Source: GCA-002282575 sp964646525
GTDB lineage: Bacteria; Pseudomonadota; Gammaproteobacteria; Thiomicrospirales; Thiomicrospiraceae
Reading direction: 5' to 3'
DNA: 34,786 bases
NCBI GenBank assembly: GCA_964646525.1
Contig: CAZYER010000015.1
Location: 1 to 34,786 of the forward strand
How positions within the stretch are numbered: the stretch's first letter is position 1; the number at the start of each line of letters is the position of its first letter. Shown one piece after another: positions 1-7,402 of this stretch. The translations under genes and the position numbers were made by a program. The notes beneath the pieces were generated by a model, which saw nothing but the letters and a program-made list of their open reading frames with translations, did no database searches and was not told the DNA's origin.

Positions 1-39
1 AGGCGGTGGTCGGACGTTCGAATCGTCTCGGGCGCGCCA
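1..39 (+). tRNA. tRNA 3' end (partial), probably tRNA-Arg
   Basis: The left edge cuts a tRNA gene. Visible are one nucleotide of the anticodon loop, the 3' anticodon stem (2-6), a 5-nt variable loop, a 5-bp T stem (12-16 with 24-28, one G-U pair) around the T loop TTCGAAT at 17-23, the 3' acceptor strand CGGGCGC (29-35), discriminator G36 and an encoded CCA (37-39). The acceptor strand plus G-CCA equals that of E. coli tRNA-Arg(CCG) as I remember it. The anticodon lies outside the window, so the amino acid is an inference. The next gene converges on it only 7 bp away. Confidence 0.85.
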
Positions 40-46
40 ATAAATT

Positions 47-424
47 TCAATTTAATCCCATCGCTTCTAATTCATCTTTGGATAAATAGCGGTAGGTATA
101 TCCCTTGGCCGACATGCAGCGATTAATATAACTCTCGCGCTCCAGCTCATTAGCATCGAAGGTTTCAAAGCGCATACGTGGTTGATAATGGCTGACATAC
201 CAAATTTCGCGACCATCATGAATCCGGCGACCATAAACCGGTACTTGCACCCAATAGGGTTGTTGTATCCATTTGGTCGGATAGAGTGGGCGAGCTTCTT
301 GTACGCACAGGTTATAGTCAGCATCGTGCAATTTTTGATCGGAAACAGCGCCATCTTTAAAAGCGACAGTGCGTCCGCAAGCGGTGAGTAATACCAGCAT
401 CACCATTACCAGATACTTGAACAC
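47..424 (-). CDS. Small hypothetical lipoprotein
   Basis: A 125-residue protein with a type II signal peptide: MFK start, hydrophobic run of about 10 residues, then lipobox LTAC with the lipidated Cys at 16, followed by Gly. It is probably anchored in the outer or inner membrane facing the periplasm. The mature part is rich in Tyr/Trp/Arg in the middle and ends with an INRCMSAKGY stretch, a pattern common in small gammaproteobacterial lipoproteins in which a C-terminal Cys is conserved. I do not recognise a named family and assign no function. It is a single gene, convergent with the tRNA and divergent from ferritin across 176 bp. Confidence 0.75.
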   Translation of the reverse strand: MFKYLVMVMLVLLTACGRTVAFKDGAVSDQKLHDADYNLCVQEARPLYPTKWIQQPYWVQVPVYGRRIHDGREIWYVSHYQPRMRFETFDANELERESYINRCMSAKGYTYRYLSKDELEAMGLN

Positions 425-506
425 AGTTTCGCTCCTAATTGATTCGTCATCACAGGGTGATTTGGATTGTTTTGCCGATTATCGCACAATTAATTGGCTT
501 ATGTTA

Positions 507-520
507 CACTGAATTCAGTG
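507..520. promoter_or_regulatory. Perfect 14-bp palindrome upstream of ferritin
   Basis: CACTGAATTCAGTG is a perfect dyad about 80 bp before the ferritin start, in the divergent region shared with the lipoprotein gene. It could be an operator for a dimeric repressor or activator. It does not match the Fur box I know. No convincing -35/-10 pair can be placed around it, so regulation is inferred only from position and symmetry. Confidence 0.35.
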
Positions 521-600
521 CCTAACTTGACGTTATTTTCCCAGCAAAAATGGGTCAATACGCGAACCTCATTTTGATGACCCTGTGGTGGAGAAGAAAT

Positions 601-1107
601 ATGCTAAAAGCTAACATTATCGAAAAATTAAATGCACAAGTGAATGCGGAAATGTTCGCTTCTAACTTGTATTTACAAATGGCTGCTTGGTGTGAGGATA
701 AAGGATTGGCGGGTGCAGCTGAGTTTTTTAAAAAGCATGTGCCGGAAGAGTTGGCTCATCGTGATAAGTTCATTCACTATCTGTTTGAATGTGGTGCGCC
801 TGTACGCATTGGCGCGCTTGAAGCGCCTCGTGCTGACTATAACAACTTGGTTGAAGTGATTGAAGCGGCATATGCGCATGAGCAAAAGGTAACAGCGATG
901 ATTAATGCCATTGCTAATTTGGCGTTAGATGAACGTGATTTTAATACCTTTAATATGTTGCAGTGGTTTATTGCCGAGCAGCGCGAAGAGGAAGTGTTAT
1001 TTCGTGGCATTTTAGATCAAATAGCGTTGGTGGCATTTAAGGGGCAATCGGGCGAGGCTATGTTCCACATCAATCAACATTTGCAACGCTTAGCACAAAC
1101 GCTTTAA
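601..1107 (+). CDS. ftnA: Bacterial non-heme ferritin
   Basis: Iron-storage ferritin that oxidises Fe(II) at a di-iron centre and stores Fe(III) inside a 24-subunit cytosolic shell. The 168-residue product aligns along its length with E. coli FtnA as I recall it. Ferroxidase ligands are visible as a Glu in the first helix (about residue 17), an EELAH motif (EExxH, around 49-53), the Glu of AHEQK (about 94-97) and EQREEE (about 127-132). It has no haem-binding Met signature of bacterioferritin. I chose the ATG at 601 because GGAGAAG lies just upstream and the FtnA N-terminus (MLKANIIEKLN) begins there; an in-frame ATG at 550 would add 17 unrelated residues. A NIF3-like gene follows 16 bp later. 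Confidence 0.93.
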   Translation: MLKANIIEKLNAQVNAEMFASNLYLQMAAWCEDKGLAGAAEFFKKHVPEELAHRDKFIHYLFECGAPVRIGALEAPRADYNNLVEVIEAAYAHEQKVTAMINAIANLALDERDFNTFNMLQWFIAEQREEEVLFRGILDQIALVAFKGQSGEAMFHINQHLQRLAQTL

Positions 1108-1123
1108 GCATTTCTTCAACATA

Positions 1124-1447
1124 ATGAGTCAGTTAGTTCATTTCGCTTTTTATGTGCCGACCACGCACGCCGAGGCGGTAAAAACAGCGATTTTTGCCGC
1201 TGGTGCTGGTAGAGTGGGTCAGTACGATTGCTGTAGTTGGCAGACCTTAGGGCAAGGGCAGTTTCGTCCGCTCGATGGCGCTAATCCCTTTTTGGGTGAG
1301 GTTAATCGCATCGAGCAGGTTGAAGAGGTTAAGGTCGAAACTGTCTGTCAGGTCGATGTATTACCAGCGGTGGTACAAGCCTTGTTAGCGGCGCATCCTT
1401 ACGAAGAAGTGGCTTATATGGCGTTGCCCATGATGAGCGTCAACTAA
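1124..1447 (+). CDS. NIF3/YqfO-like small protein
   Basis: A 107-residue protein matching the stand-alone YqfO-domain family (COG3323 type), related to the inserted domain of NIF3/YbgI-like dinuclear-metal proteins and with a CutA1/PII-like fold. Diagnostic stretches are HFAFYVPTTHAEAVKTAIF at the N-terminus, AGRVGQYDCCSWQTLGQGQF in the middle and AHPYEEVAYMALP near the C-terminus. The biochemical role of this family is not established; annotations range from structural toxin protein to metal binding. It follows ftnA by 16 bp, so co-transcription is likely, but the ribosome site is weak. Cys pair CC at 36-37 could bind metal, which is only a guess. Confidence 0.8.
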   Translation: MSQLVHFAFYVPTTHAEAVKTAIFAAGAGRVGQYDCCSWQTLGQGQFRPLDGANPFLGEVNRIEQVEEVKVETVCQVDVLPAVVQALLAAHPYEEVAYMALPMMSVN

Positions 1448-1449
1448 GC

Positions 1450-1455
1450 TATAAT
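1450..1455 (+). promoter_or_regulatory. Candidate -10 element for dusA
   Basis: A consensus TATAAT sits at the end of the preceding gene, 45 bp before the dusA ATG, inside the small dyad AGCT-ATAATA-AGCT. The best -35 (TTGCCC at 1424) is 20 bp upstream, longer than ideal, so this is a weak call. Confidence 0.3.
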
Positions 1456-1499
1456 AAGCTCTATTTTCATCATCCTCTAAAACAGCAAAGATTTCTACT

Positions 1500-2519
1500 A
1501 TGTCGATTGCCCTGCCTGCTCGTCGTTTGAGTGTTGCCCCTATGATGGCCGTTACTGATCGACATTATCGTTATTTTCTCCGCTTACTTTCTAAACACAC
1601 TTGGTTGTACACCGAAATGGTGGTGGATCAATCGCTCATTCATGGTGATAAAAAACGCTTTTTGCAGTACGCCGATTGTGAGCATCCGATTGCGTTGCAA
1701 TTGGGAGGGCATGATCCCCAGCGTCTGGCGCAGTGTACGCGTTGGGCAGAAGAATGGGGTTATGATGAGGTTAATCTCAACGTCGGTTGTCCTTCGGATC
1801 GGGTGCAGAATGGCGGTATTGGTGCTTGCTTAATGGCGACACCGCAAGTTGTTGCAGAAGCCGTGCATGCCATGCAGTCGGTAGTGAAGATTCCCGTCAC
1901 AGTTAAGCATCGCATTGGTATCGACGGGCAGGAAAGTTTTGATGAGCTTTGTCAGTTTGTGCAAACGGTGGCGGATGCGGGCTGTCAGACGTTCATCGTG
2001 CATGCGCGTAAGGCTTGGTTAAAAGGACTAAGTCCGAAAGAAAATCGTCATAAACCACCCATAAATTGGCGCATGGTGCATAAATTGAAAGCGCAGTTTC
2101 CGCAGTTGGAAATCATCATTAATGGCGATATTAAGTCCTTACAACAAGGTTTAACTCATTTAGATACCTATGATGGCTTGCCTGCGGTAGATGGCGTGAT
2201 GCTCGGACGATTGATTATGGACGATGCTTGGGCTTTGCATGATGCGGATCGTTTGTATTATGGGGCTGAAAATCCTTTTACTGACCCTAAAGCCGCACTC
2301 AATATTTACGAGGAATACTTAGCTGAAGCCATCAGCGAAGGTGTGCCGATAGGGTTGATGTTACAGCATTTACTCGCCTTGTTTGTTGGTCAAAAGGGTG
2401 CGCGTCAATGGCGACGTTATTTAAGTGCCAATATGTATAAACCCGATGCCAATTTAGATGTGTTGCGTGAAGCCATGGATTTAGTGCAATTTGAAACACA
2501 AGTTGATGTCGATGTCTAA
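1500..2519 (+). CDS. dusA: tRNA-dihydrouridine synthase A
   Basis: FMN- and NADPH-dependent enzyme that reduces uridine 20/20a in the tRNA D-loop. The 339-residue product shows the Dus TIM barrel: the FMN-binding VAPMMAVTDRHYR (12-24), the catalytic-Cys motif NVGCPSDRV with Cys97, VKHRIGID (about 138-145), and FIVHARKAWLKGLSPKENR, a stretch characteristic of DusA rather than DusB or DusC. The C-terminal tRNA-binding helical domain is complete. The ATG at 1500 begins right before the conserved RRLSVAPMMAVTD block. Its stop codon overlaps the start of murI, indicating a translationally coupled pair. Confidence 0.95.
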   Translation: MSIALPARRLSVAPMMAVTDRHYRYFLRLLSKHTWLYTEMVVDQSLIHGDKKRFLQYADCEHPIALQLGGHDPQRLAQCTRWAEEWGYDEVNLNVGCPSDRVQNGGIGACLMATPQVVAEAVHAMQSVVKIPVTVKHRIGIDGQESFDELCQFVQTVADAGCQTFIVHARKAWLKGLSPKENRHKPPINWRMVHKLKAQFPQLEIIINGDIKSLQQGLTHLDTYDGLPAVDGVMLGRLIMDDAWALHDADRLYYGAENPFTDPKAALNIYEEYLAEAISEGVPIGLMLQHLLALFVGQKGARQWRRYLSANMYKPDANLDVLREAMDLVQFETQVDVDV

Positions 2520-3300
2520 CTCGCCCATTGGTGTGTTTGATTCGGGTGTGGGGGGCTTATCGGTACTGAAAGAAATTCACCGATTACTGCCGCAAGAATC
2601 GTTACTTTATGTCGCTGATTCGGGGTTTGCACCTTATGGCGATAAGTCGTGTGAGTACATTCAGCAGCGCTGTGAGCAAATCGTTCAGTTTTTTTTAGCG
2701 CAACAGGTGAAAGCAATTGTGGTTGCCTGTAATACGGCGACCAGTGTGGCAGTAGATGGGTTGCGCCAGTGGTGTCCTGTGCCGATTATTGCGATGGAAC
2801 CCGCCATTAAACCTGCCCGATTGCAAACAAAAAGTGGTGTCGTTGGTGTGTTGGCAACGACGCAGACCTTGTGTAGTGCTAACGTCAATCGGTTAATTGC
2901 TGAGCATGGCAAAGACATTCAGGTATTGTTGCAACCTTGCAAGGGTTTTGTCGAATTGGTCGAGTCGGGTCAGTTGCAGGGTGAAGCCGCGACTGAATTG
3001 GTCACTCAGCGTGTTCAGCCCTTATTAGCGCAAGGTGTTGATACACTTGTGTTAGGCTGTACTCATTACCCGTTTTTAAGTGATGCTATTCGAGAGGTGG
3101 CGGGAGAACAGGTAACGATTATTGACCCTTCCGCCGCCATTGCGCGACAACTTCAGCGTAAATTAGCTGAACACGATGGGCTAGCACAGGGTGAAGCTGT
3201 GGGCGATATTCGTTTTTACACCACTGGTTCGGTTGAACTGGTGCAAGCTATCATCAGTCAATTATGGGCGGAATCGGTTAGGGTTGAGGCCTTATCTTAA
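2512..3300 (+). CDS. murI: Glutamate racemase
   Basis: Interconverts L- and D-glutamate in the cytosol to supply D-Glu for peptidoglycan. The product from ATG 2512 is 262 residues. It has GVFDSGVGGLSVL (7-19, with Asp10), the first catalytic Cys in VACNTATS (Cys73) and the second in LGCTHYPFL (Cys183), the two acid/base thiols of the family. An ATG two codons earlier (2506) and a TTG at 2491 are possible starts; none has a good Shine-Dalgarno because the site lies inside the dusA 3' end, and I chose the ATG closest to the conserved domain. It converges on mvaD with a single base between the two stop codons, and no terminator is visible there. Confidence 0.94.
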   Translation: MSNSPIGVFDSGVGGLSVLKEIHRLLPQESLLYVADSGFAPYGDKSCEYIQQRCEQIVQFFLAQQVKAIVVACNTATSVAVDGLRQWCPVPIIAMEPAIKPARLQTKSGVVGVLATTQTLCSANVNRLIAEHGKDIQVLLQPCKGFVELVESGQLQGEAATELVTQRVQPLLAQGVDTLVLGCTHYPFLSDAIREVAGEQVTIIDPSAAIARQLQRKLAEHDGLAQGEAVGDIRFYTTGSVELVQAIISQLWAESVRVEALS

Positions 3301-3301
3301 A

Positions 3302-4294
3302 TCAGCCAAACGGCTGCACGATACTCACTTCAGGAAAACAGGCTTTAACAGCTTCTTCTTCACGCTGGTCAAATAAAAGTTTGACATTGGGGCCAGCATC
3401 TAGTGTTGCCCAACAAGCGAGACCTTCGCTACGAGCTTGCCAGAGGGTTTGCAAGGTGGCGATGGTTTCGGGTAAGAAATAGCACAAGGCGGGAGATGCG
3501 GATAACATAGTGGCGTGCATGGATAGCGCGTTATGTTCGCTAATCGTGCCAATTTGCGCTATGTCTTGAGCGACAATGGCGGTTTGAAGCTGGGTTAAGT
3601 GTTGTTCAACCATGGGTTTCCATGCGGGGTAAAGACTGAGACCGTGTACCGTTTGTTGCATGCCTAAGCGTGAGCTAATTGGTTTAGCTTTGCGAGAGAG
3701 TGTCAATAATCCCACGCGCAGTGAGGGTAATGCTTGATTAATCGGGGTGGCGTAACTGTCCATGCCATCGGTTTGACGCCCCGCGTGCCAATGTACCAAG
3801 CCATCCCATAATGAACGGCTGGCGCTACCCGAACCAATGCGTGCTAGAATAGACAACTGGGTTTTATTGAGTTGCCATTGGCACAGGTCATTCAGTGCGA
3901 GCACTAAAGCGGCATAGCCCGATGCAGAAGAAGCCAGTCCAGCCCCTGTTGGTACATCGTTTTGAGTATCGATGATAAAACCCAGTGAGGGATTAGGTCG
4001 AAACAAGTCTAAATAACGGCGTGTGCGTTCAACAAACGGATGATCAGCAGCTAAGCTTTCACTATTCAAAGTGATTTGATCGCTCCCTTCCGTCCAACGA
4101 ATACGCGTATGCGTGCCTAGCGTTCGTAAACCAATGGACAGACTATCAGTAACTGGCAAGTTGAGTTCGGTGTCACGTTTGCCCCAATATTTAATGAGTG
4201 CAATATTAACTGGCGCAAAAGCCACCCCTTCACGATTAAAGTCGGGTGTGGTCTTGGGAATGATGCGTTGAATGCAAGCTTGTGCGGTAAGCAT
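3302..4294 (-). CDS. mvaD: Diphosphomevalonate decarboxylase
   Basis: Last committed mevalonate-pathway step: ATP-dependent phosphorylation and decarboxylation of mevalonate-5-diphosphate to isopentenyl diphosphate. The 330-residue GHMP-fold protein has the family hallmark APVNIALIKYWGKRD (27-41), PVTDSLSIGL (47-56), the phosphate-binding GAGLASSASGYAALVLAL region, the SGSASRSLWDGLVHW block, and the catalytic Asp in ATLDAGPNVKLLF (Asp299). The YWGK signature distinguishes it from mevalonate kinases and from phosphomevalonate decarboxylases. It is the distal gene of the six-gene mevalonate operon, 27 bp after the previous kinase, the only real gap in the operon. Confidence 0.95.
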   Translation of the reverse strand: MLTAQACIQRIIPKTTPDFNREGVAFAPVNIALIKYWGKRDTELNLPVTDSLSIGLRTLGTHTRIRWTEGSDQITLNSESLAADHPFVERTRRYLDLFRPNPSLGFIIDTQNDVPTGAGLASSASGYAALVLALNDLCQWQLNKTQLSILARIGSGSASRSLWDGLVHWHAGRQTDGMDSYATPINQALPSLRVGLLTLSRKAKPISSRLGMQQTVHGLSLYPAWKPMVEQHLTQLQTAIVAQDIAQIGTISEHNALSMHATMLSASPALCYFLPETIATLQTLWQARSEGLACWATLDAGPNVKLLFDQREEEAVKACFPEVSIVQPFG

Positions 4295-4321
4295 AAAGTG
4301 TCTCTAAAAAAGTAAGTATCG

Positions 4322-5251
4322 TTAAAAGCAATGCGAGCCTAAAGCACTAGTATGAACGGAGAGGGCATCAGTGAGCGGAGTAGTGGGCGTGCCTAACCCA
4401 ATCACACAATCCCCAAGTCCTGAACCCGAAATTTTTGCGCCATGAAGTCCTTCGCAAGCACGTAGGCGATGCGCTATGGCATCTAAGTTACTATCGCTGA
4501 CGCCTAAGCCGTTAATTAAACCATGCGCCATATTCATGCAACGCCCAATCTCAGCTAGGTTGTTATGTTGAATTGCCTCGCAGGCGGCATTGGTGATATA
4601 GCTGATCCAGATGAGCCATTGCTCGAATAAAGGGTGATGCTTAGGCCATAAGGCTTCTACCTGTCGAATAACCTGAGGAGTAGGGGTTTTATAGCCACAA
4701 TAAACACTGACAATCGGCAGTTGGTCAGCGAGGCGTTCTATTAATAATTGGCTAGGATCAAAACGAATGATACCGCCATTGAGTGCGACCGCTAAATCGG
4801 TACCCGAGCCCGTACCTTGAACGGCTCTAATGCTGGCTAGTCCAAGTTGAAAGCGTGATTCCACAGTCAACAAGGTATCACTCAAGACAGACAGTCCTGT
4901 AACCATTGCCGCCACAACGGCACTGGAACTGCCTAGACCTTGGGTAGCATTAATATCGCTACGAATAGAGAGTGTTAGTCCTCGTTGACAAGCTTGTGGG
5001 GCTTGTTGATAAAACAGTTTTAACACCGTCATGACAAAACTGAGTTTGGGTTCGGGCGTCAGCGTTTGCCAGTCGGTGCGGTGTTCGATAAAGTCAGTAA
5101 TAATATGAAGTTGTACATCGTCACGCTCTTGCCATTCAATGGTGAGCCAATGATCAATAGCGCACGCAATAGCGGGCTTTCCATGCAATACCGCATGTTC
5201 GCCGAAAAGCATTAAACTACCTGGTGCGCGGCTCATCCATGTTGTCTTCAT
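4322..5251 (-). CDS. GHMP kinase of the mevalonate pathway (phosphomevalonate or mevalonate kinase)
   Basis: ATP-dependent GHMP kinase of 309 residues. Visible are the N-terminal SRAPGSLMLFGEHAVLHGKP (substrate-side motif with GEHAV), the ATP loop TQGLGSSSAVVAAMV, GTGSGTDLAVALNGG with the probable catalytic Asp, and the C-terminal GAKISGSGLGDCVIGL motif 3. GEHAV and the GLINGLGVSD stretch resemble mevalonate kinase, while GSGTDLA resembles the GSGxDvA of phosphomevalonate kinases, so the substrate is ambiguous. Since the operon needs exactly two kinases, this one and its upstream neighbour should share the two steps. ATG 5251 is chosen because AAAGGAG lies 7 bp upstream and it forms a 4-bp ATGA overlap with the previous gene. 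Confidence 0.85.
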   Translation of the reverse strand: MKTTWMSRAPGSLMLFGEHAVLHGKPAIACAIDHWLTIEWQERDDVQLHIITDFIEHRTDWQTLTPEPKLSFVMTVLKLFYQQAPQACQRGLTLSIRSDINATQGLGSSSAVVAAMVTGLSVLSDTLLTVESRFQLGLASIRAVQGTGSGTDLAVALNGGIIRFDPSQLLIERLADQLPIVSVYCGYKTPTPQVIRQVEALWPKHHPLFEQWLIWISYITNAACEAIQHNNLAEIGRCMNMAHGLINGLGVSDSNLDAIAHRLRACEGLHGAKISGSGLGDCVIGLGTPTTPLTDALSVHTSALGSHCF

Positions 5252-6246
5252 GGTTTGACTCCTTTTGATGGAGCGGTTAAGGAAGCGAGCGGCCAATAAG
5301 GGTAGCCATATTCAGCACAGAGCTCGCTGGGATCTTGCTCTGATAATAGCCAGAAAAACCCACCACCATCACCAAGAATACTCCCAGCACCACACAGTTT
5401 GCCTGCCCACCCCAGCGCCTGCACCGCTTGTGCAAACTGCTGAACTTTTGGCGGCACCACACCCAATTGTATTAGGCACTCATGCAGATCATTGACGGTT
5501 TCTGCTAGGGCAGTTGATGCATGGGCGAGGTTTAGGCTTTGTGCGATTTTTTCGGTTGCCGTTTCCATGCTCGACCAGAGGTCTTGGCGGCTGGCATGAT
5601 GTTTTCTAACCCAACCGACGCAATCCGCGGTACTACTCTGCGCTTTGCCAGTATCTACTAAATAGCCAGGTAAGGCGGTGTCAGTTGCTAGTGAAGTGAA
5701 CTGGCCTTGTTTCCAAAGCAAGCGATCACTCAATAAAATAGCAGCGACATCCAATCCCGATGATTTTCCGTGTGCTAATTGCTCACATTGTGTTGCCATG
5801 TCTTGAATGTTAGGCTGCGAAAGCGGAGCGTTGGTTGCTTTGGCTAATGTGTGAATCATGGCAATAATGAGGCTGGCAGAAGAGCCTAATCCTTGTCCGA
5901 TCGGAATATCACTTTTCAGATGGATGGATAAACTGGGTAGTACAGTGGTTTGTTGCCAACGTGCTAACACCGCTAAGGGTAAATCACTGAGTTGAGTGAG
6001 GAGCGGTGTTCGGCTGTCTTGTTGCCAGTGCTGATGGCGTTTTTGAAGCTGCTGCCAATGCAGGTTCAAGCTATGGCTATCCCAATTGATTTTTTGACCG
6101 TTTGATAGATGCAGACCTCCCGTATCGGAACTCTGAATGTCACAGTGAGTTGCCCAAGCCAAGCGCGTTGTGATGGCACTGCTGCCATAAACAACGCTGT
6201 GTTCGCCTGCGAGAATGAGTTTACTCGATGCTTGACTGCTGAACAT
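5248..6246 (-). CDS. GHMP kinase of the mevalonate pathway (mevalonate or phosphomevalonate kinase)
   Basis: Second GHMP kinase, 332 residues from ATG 6246. It shows SSKLILAGEHSVVYGSSAI at the N-terminus, the ATP loop IGQGLGSSASLIIAMIH, then HGKSSGLDVAAILLSD with the probable catalytic Asp, and a C-terminal LCGAGSILGDGGGFFWL motif. The HGKSSGLD region followed by a YLVDTGKAQSST stretch looks like the HGNPSGID...DTG region of Gram-positive mevalonate kinases, which favours mevalonate kinase, but motif 3 is atypical. A GTG at 6264 would add six residues. The start lies inside the 3' end of the HMG-CoA synthase gene (26-bp overlap), and the stop overlaps the next kinase by 4 bp. Confidence 0.85.
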   Translation of the reverse strand: MFSSQASSKLILAGEHSVVYGSSAITTRLAWATHCDIQSSDTGGLHLSNGQKINWDSHSLNLHWQQLQKRHQHWQQDSRTPLLTQLSDLPLAVLARWQQTTVLPSLSIHLKSDIPIGQGLGSSASLIIAMIHTLAKATNAPLSQPNIQDMATQCEQLAHGKSSGLDVAAILLSDRLLWKQGQFTSLATDTALPGYLVDTGKAQSSTADCVGWVRKHHASRQDLWSSMETATEKIAQSLNLAHASTALAETVNDLHECLIQLGVVPPKVQQFAQAVQALGWAGKLCGAGSILGDGGGFFWLLSEQDPSELCAEYGYPYWPLASLTAPSKGVKP

Positions 6247-7402
6247 ATTGTCGTTTGTGAGCACGAATGGCGCTCAGGCGGAAGTGACCACGACTATAGC
6301 TCGGAATTTCTATATTATCGTTACGTTCGACTTCACCAAATTGTTTATAGAAATCGAGGTATTGTGAAAAAGAAAGCTCTTTACGCGCCGCGAGTAGGTT
6401 TTGATGCTGGCTGGTGTAAAGATGTTGACGATAGTTTGCACCGACGATGCCGCTAAAAAATTCGCCCACGCAACCTGAACCATAGCTAAAAAGACCAATG
6501 CGCTGACCAGCAAGATCATCAGTATCATTTTCGAGCAACGAAATTAAGCCAAAATAGAGCGAGGCGCTGTAGCTATTGCCCACCGTTCGATTGTATTTGA
6601 GCGATGCCCCCATGGTTTGCTCAATACTGGCTTCGTTGGCCTCTTGTCCTGTTAACTTCATTAAGCGACTATGTGCTTTAATCGCCATTTTGGTAAAGGG
6701 TAAGTGGTAACAGAAGCGAGCAAAGTCTGCGTAATTCAGTGTACGGCTTTCGTGAAAATGTTGCCAAGCATGTTTTAAGGCAGTGAGGTAAACCATGGTT
6801 GAGTATTTGCCATCGACTAAGGCAGTATCACGATAGTTAGGGCGCCAAAAATCCATCACATCTTCGGTGTAATAGCCAGAACCGGTTTCAATCGCTAATA
6901 CATCGGCTTGATGACTAACGAGCATGGCCACTGCGCCACAACCTTGTGTTGCCTCACCAGGTGAGCCAAGTTCATAACGTGCCACATCGGCAGCAATGAC
7001 CAAAATACGTTCATTGGCATTAACGCGAACCATATTAACCGCCATTTGTAAGGCGGCAGTGCCAGCGTAGCAAGCGTGTTTTAGCTCGACGACGCGACAA
7101 CGTGACGATAAGCCGAGTAATCCATGCACAAAAGCACCAGCTGATTTGGATTGATCAATGCCACTCTCGGTAGCAAAAAGTACAGCGGTGAAACTTTGAG
7201 GATCAAATTCTTGCACAATGGGCAAGGCAGCATTGGCAGCGAGTGTCACAATGTCTTCATCGGGAGAGATGACGCTCATTTGGTCTTGACCAATACCGAC
7301 GTGAAATTTATCAGCATCTTCACCGCGAGCTTGAGCAAAGACACTCATGTCGAGATAAAAAGGTGCTGTATAAAAACTAATACGTTGAATACCAATGGTC
7401 AT
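6221..7402 (-). CDS. mvaS: Hydroxymethylglutaryl-CoA synthase
   Basis: Condenses acetyl-CoA with acetoacetyl-CoA to HMG-CoA, the entry step of the mevalonate pathway. The 393-residue protein has the thiolase fold. Its catalytic triad falls at exactly the numbering of the well-studied Enterococcus faecalis enzyme: Glu79 in ATESGIDQSKS, nucleophile Cys111 in KHACYAGTAAL, and His233 in CYHLPFTKMA. The C-terminal YGSGCVGEFFSGIV glycine motif is also present, with Cys where many homologues have Ala. The start overlaps the isomerase stop by 4 bp (ATGA). No acetoacetyl-CoA thiolase gene is nearby, so that substrate must come from elsewhere. Confidence 0.96.
   Translation of the reverse strand: MTIGIQRISFYTAPFYLDMSVFAQARGEDADKFHVGIGQDQMSVISPDEDIVTLAANAALPIVQEFDPQSFTAVLFATESGIDQSKSAGAFVHGLLGLSSRCRVVELKHACYAGTAALQMAVNMVRVNANERILVIAADVARYELGSPGEATQGCGAVAMLVSHQADVLAIETGSGYYTEDVMDFWRPNYRDTALVDGKYSTMVYLTALKHAWQHFHESRTLNYADFARFCYHLPFTKMAIKAHSRLMKLTGQEANEASIEQTMGASLKYNRTVGNSYSASLYFGLISLLENDTDDLAGQRIGLFSYGSGCVGEFFSGIVGANYRQHLYTSQHQNLLAARKELSFSQYLDFYKQFGEVERNDNIEIPSYSRGHFRLSAIRAHKRQYVQQSSIE

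Noticed and set aside
550..600. In-frame ATG at 550 extending ferritin by 17 residues.
   Set aside because: The extension does not resemble ferritin N-termini and the strong GGAGAAG site precedes ATG 601.
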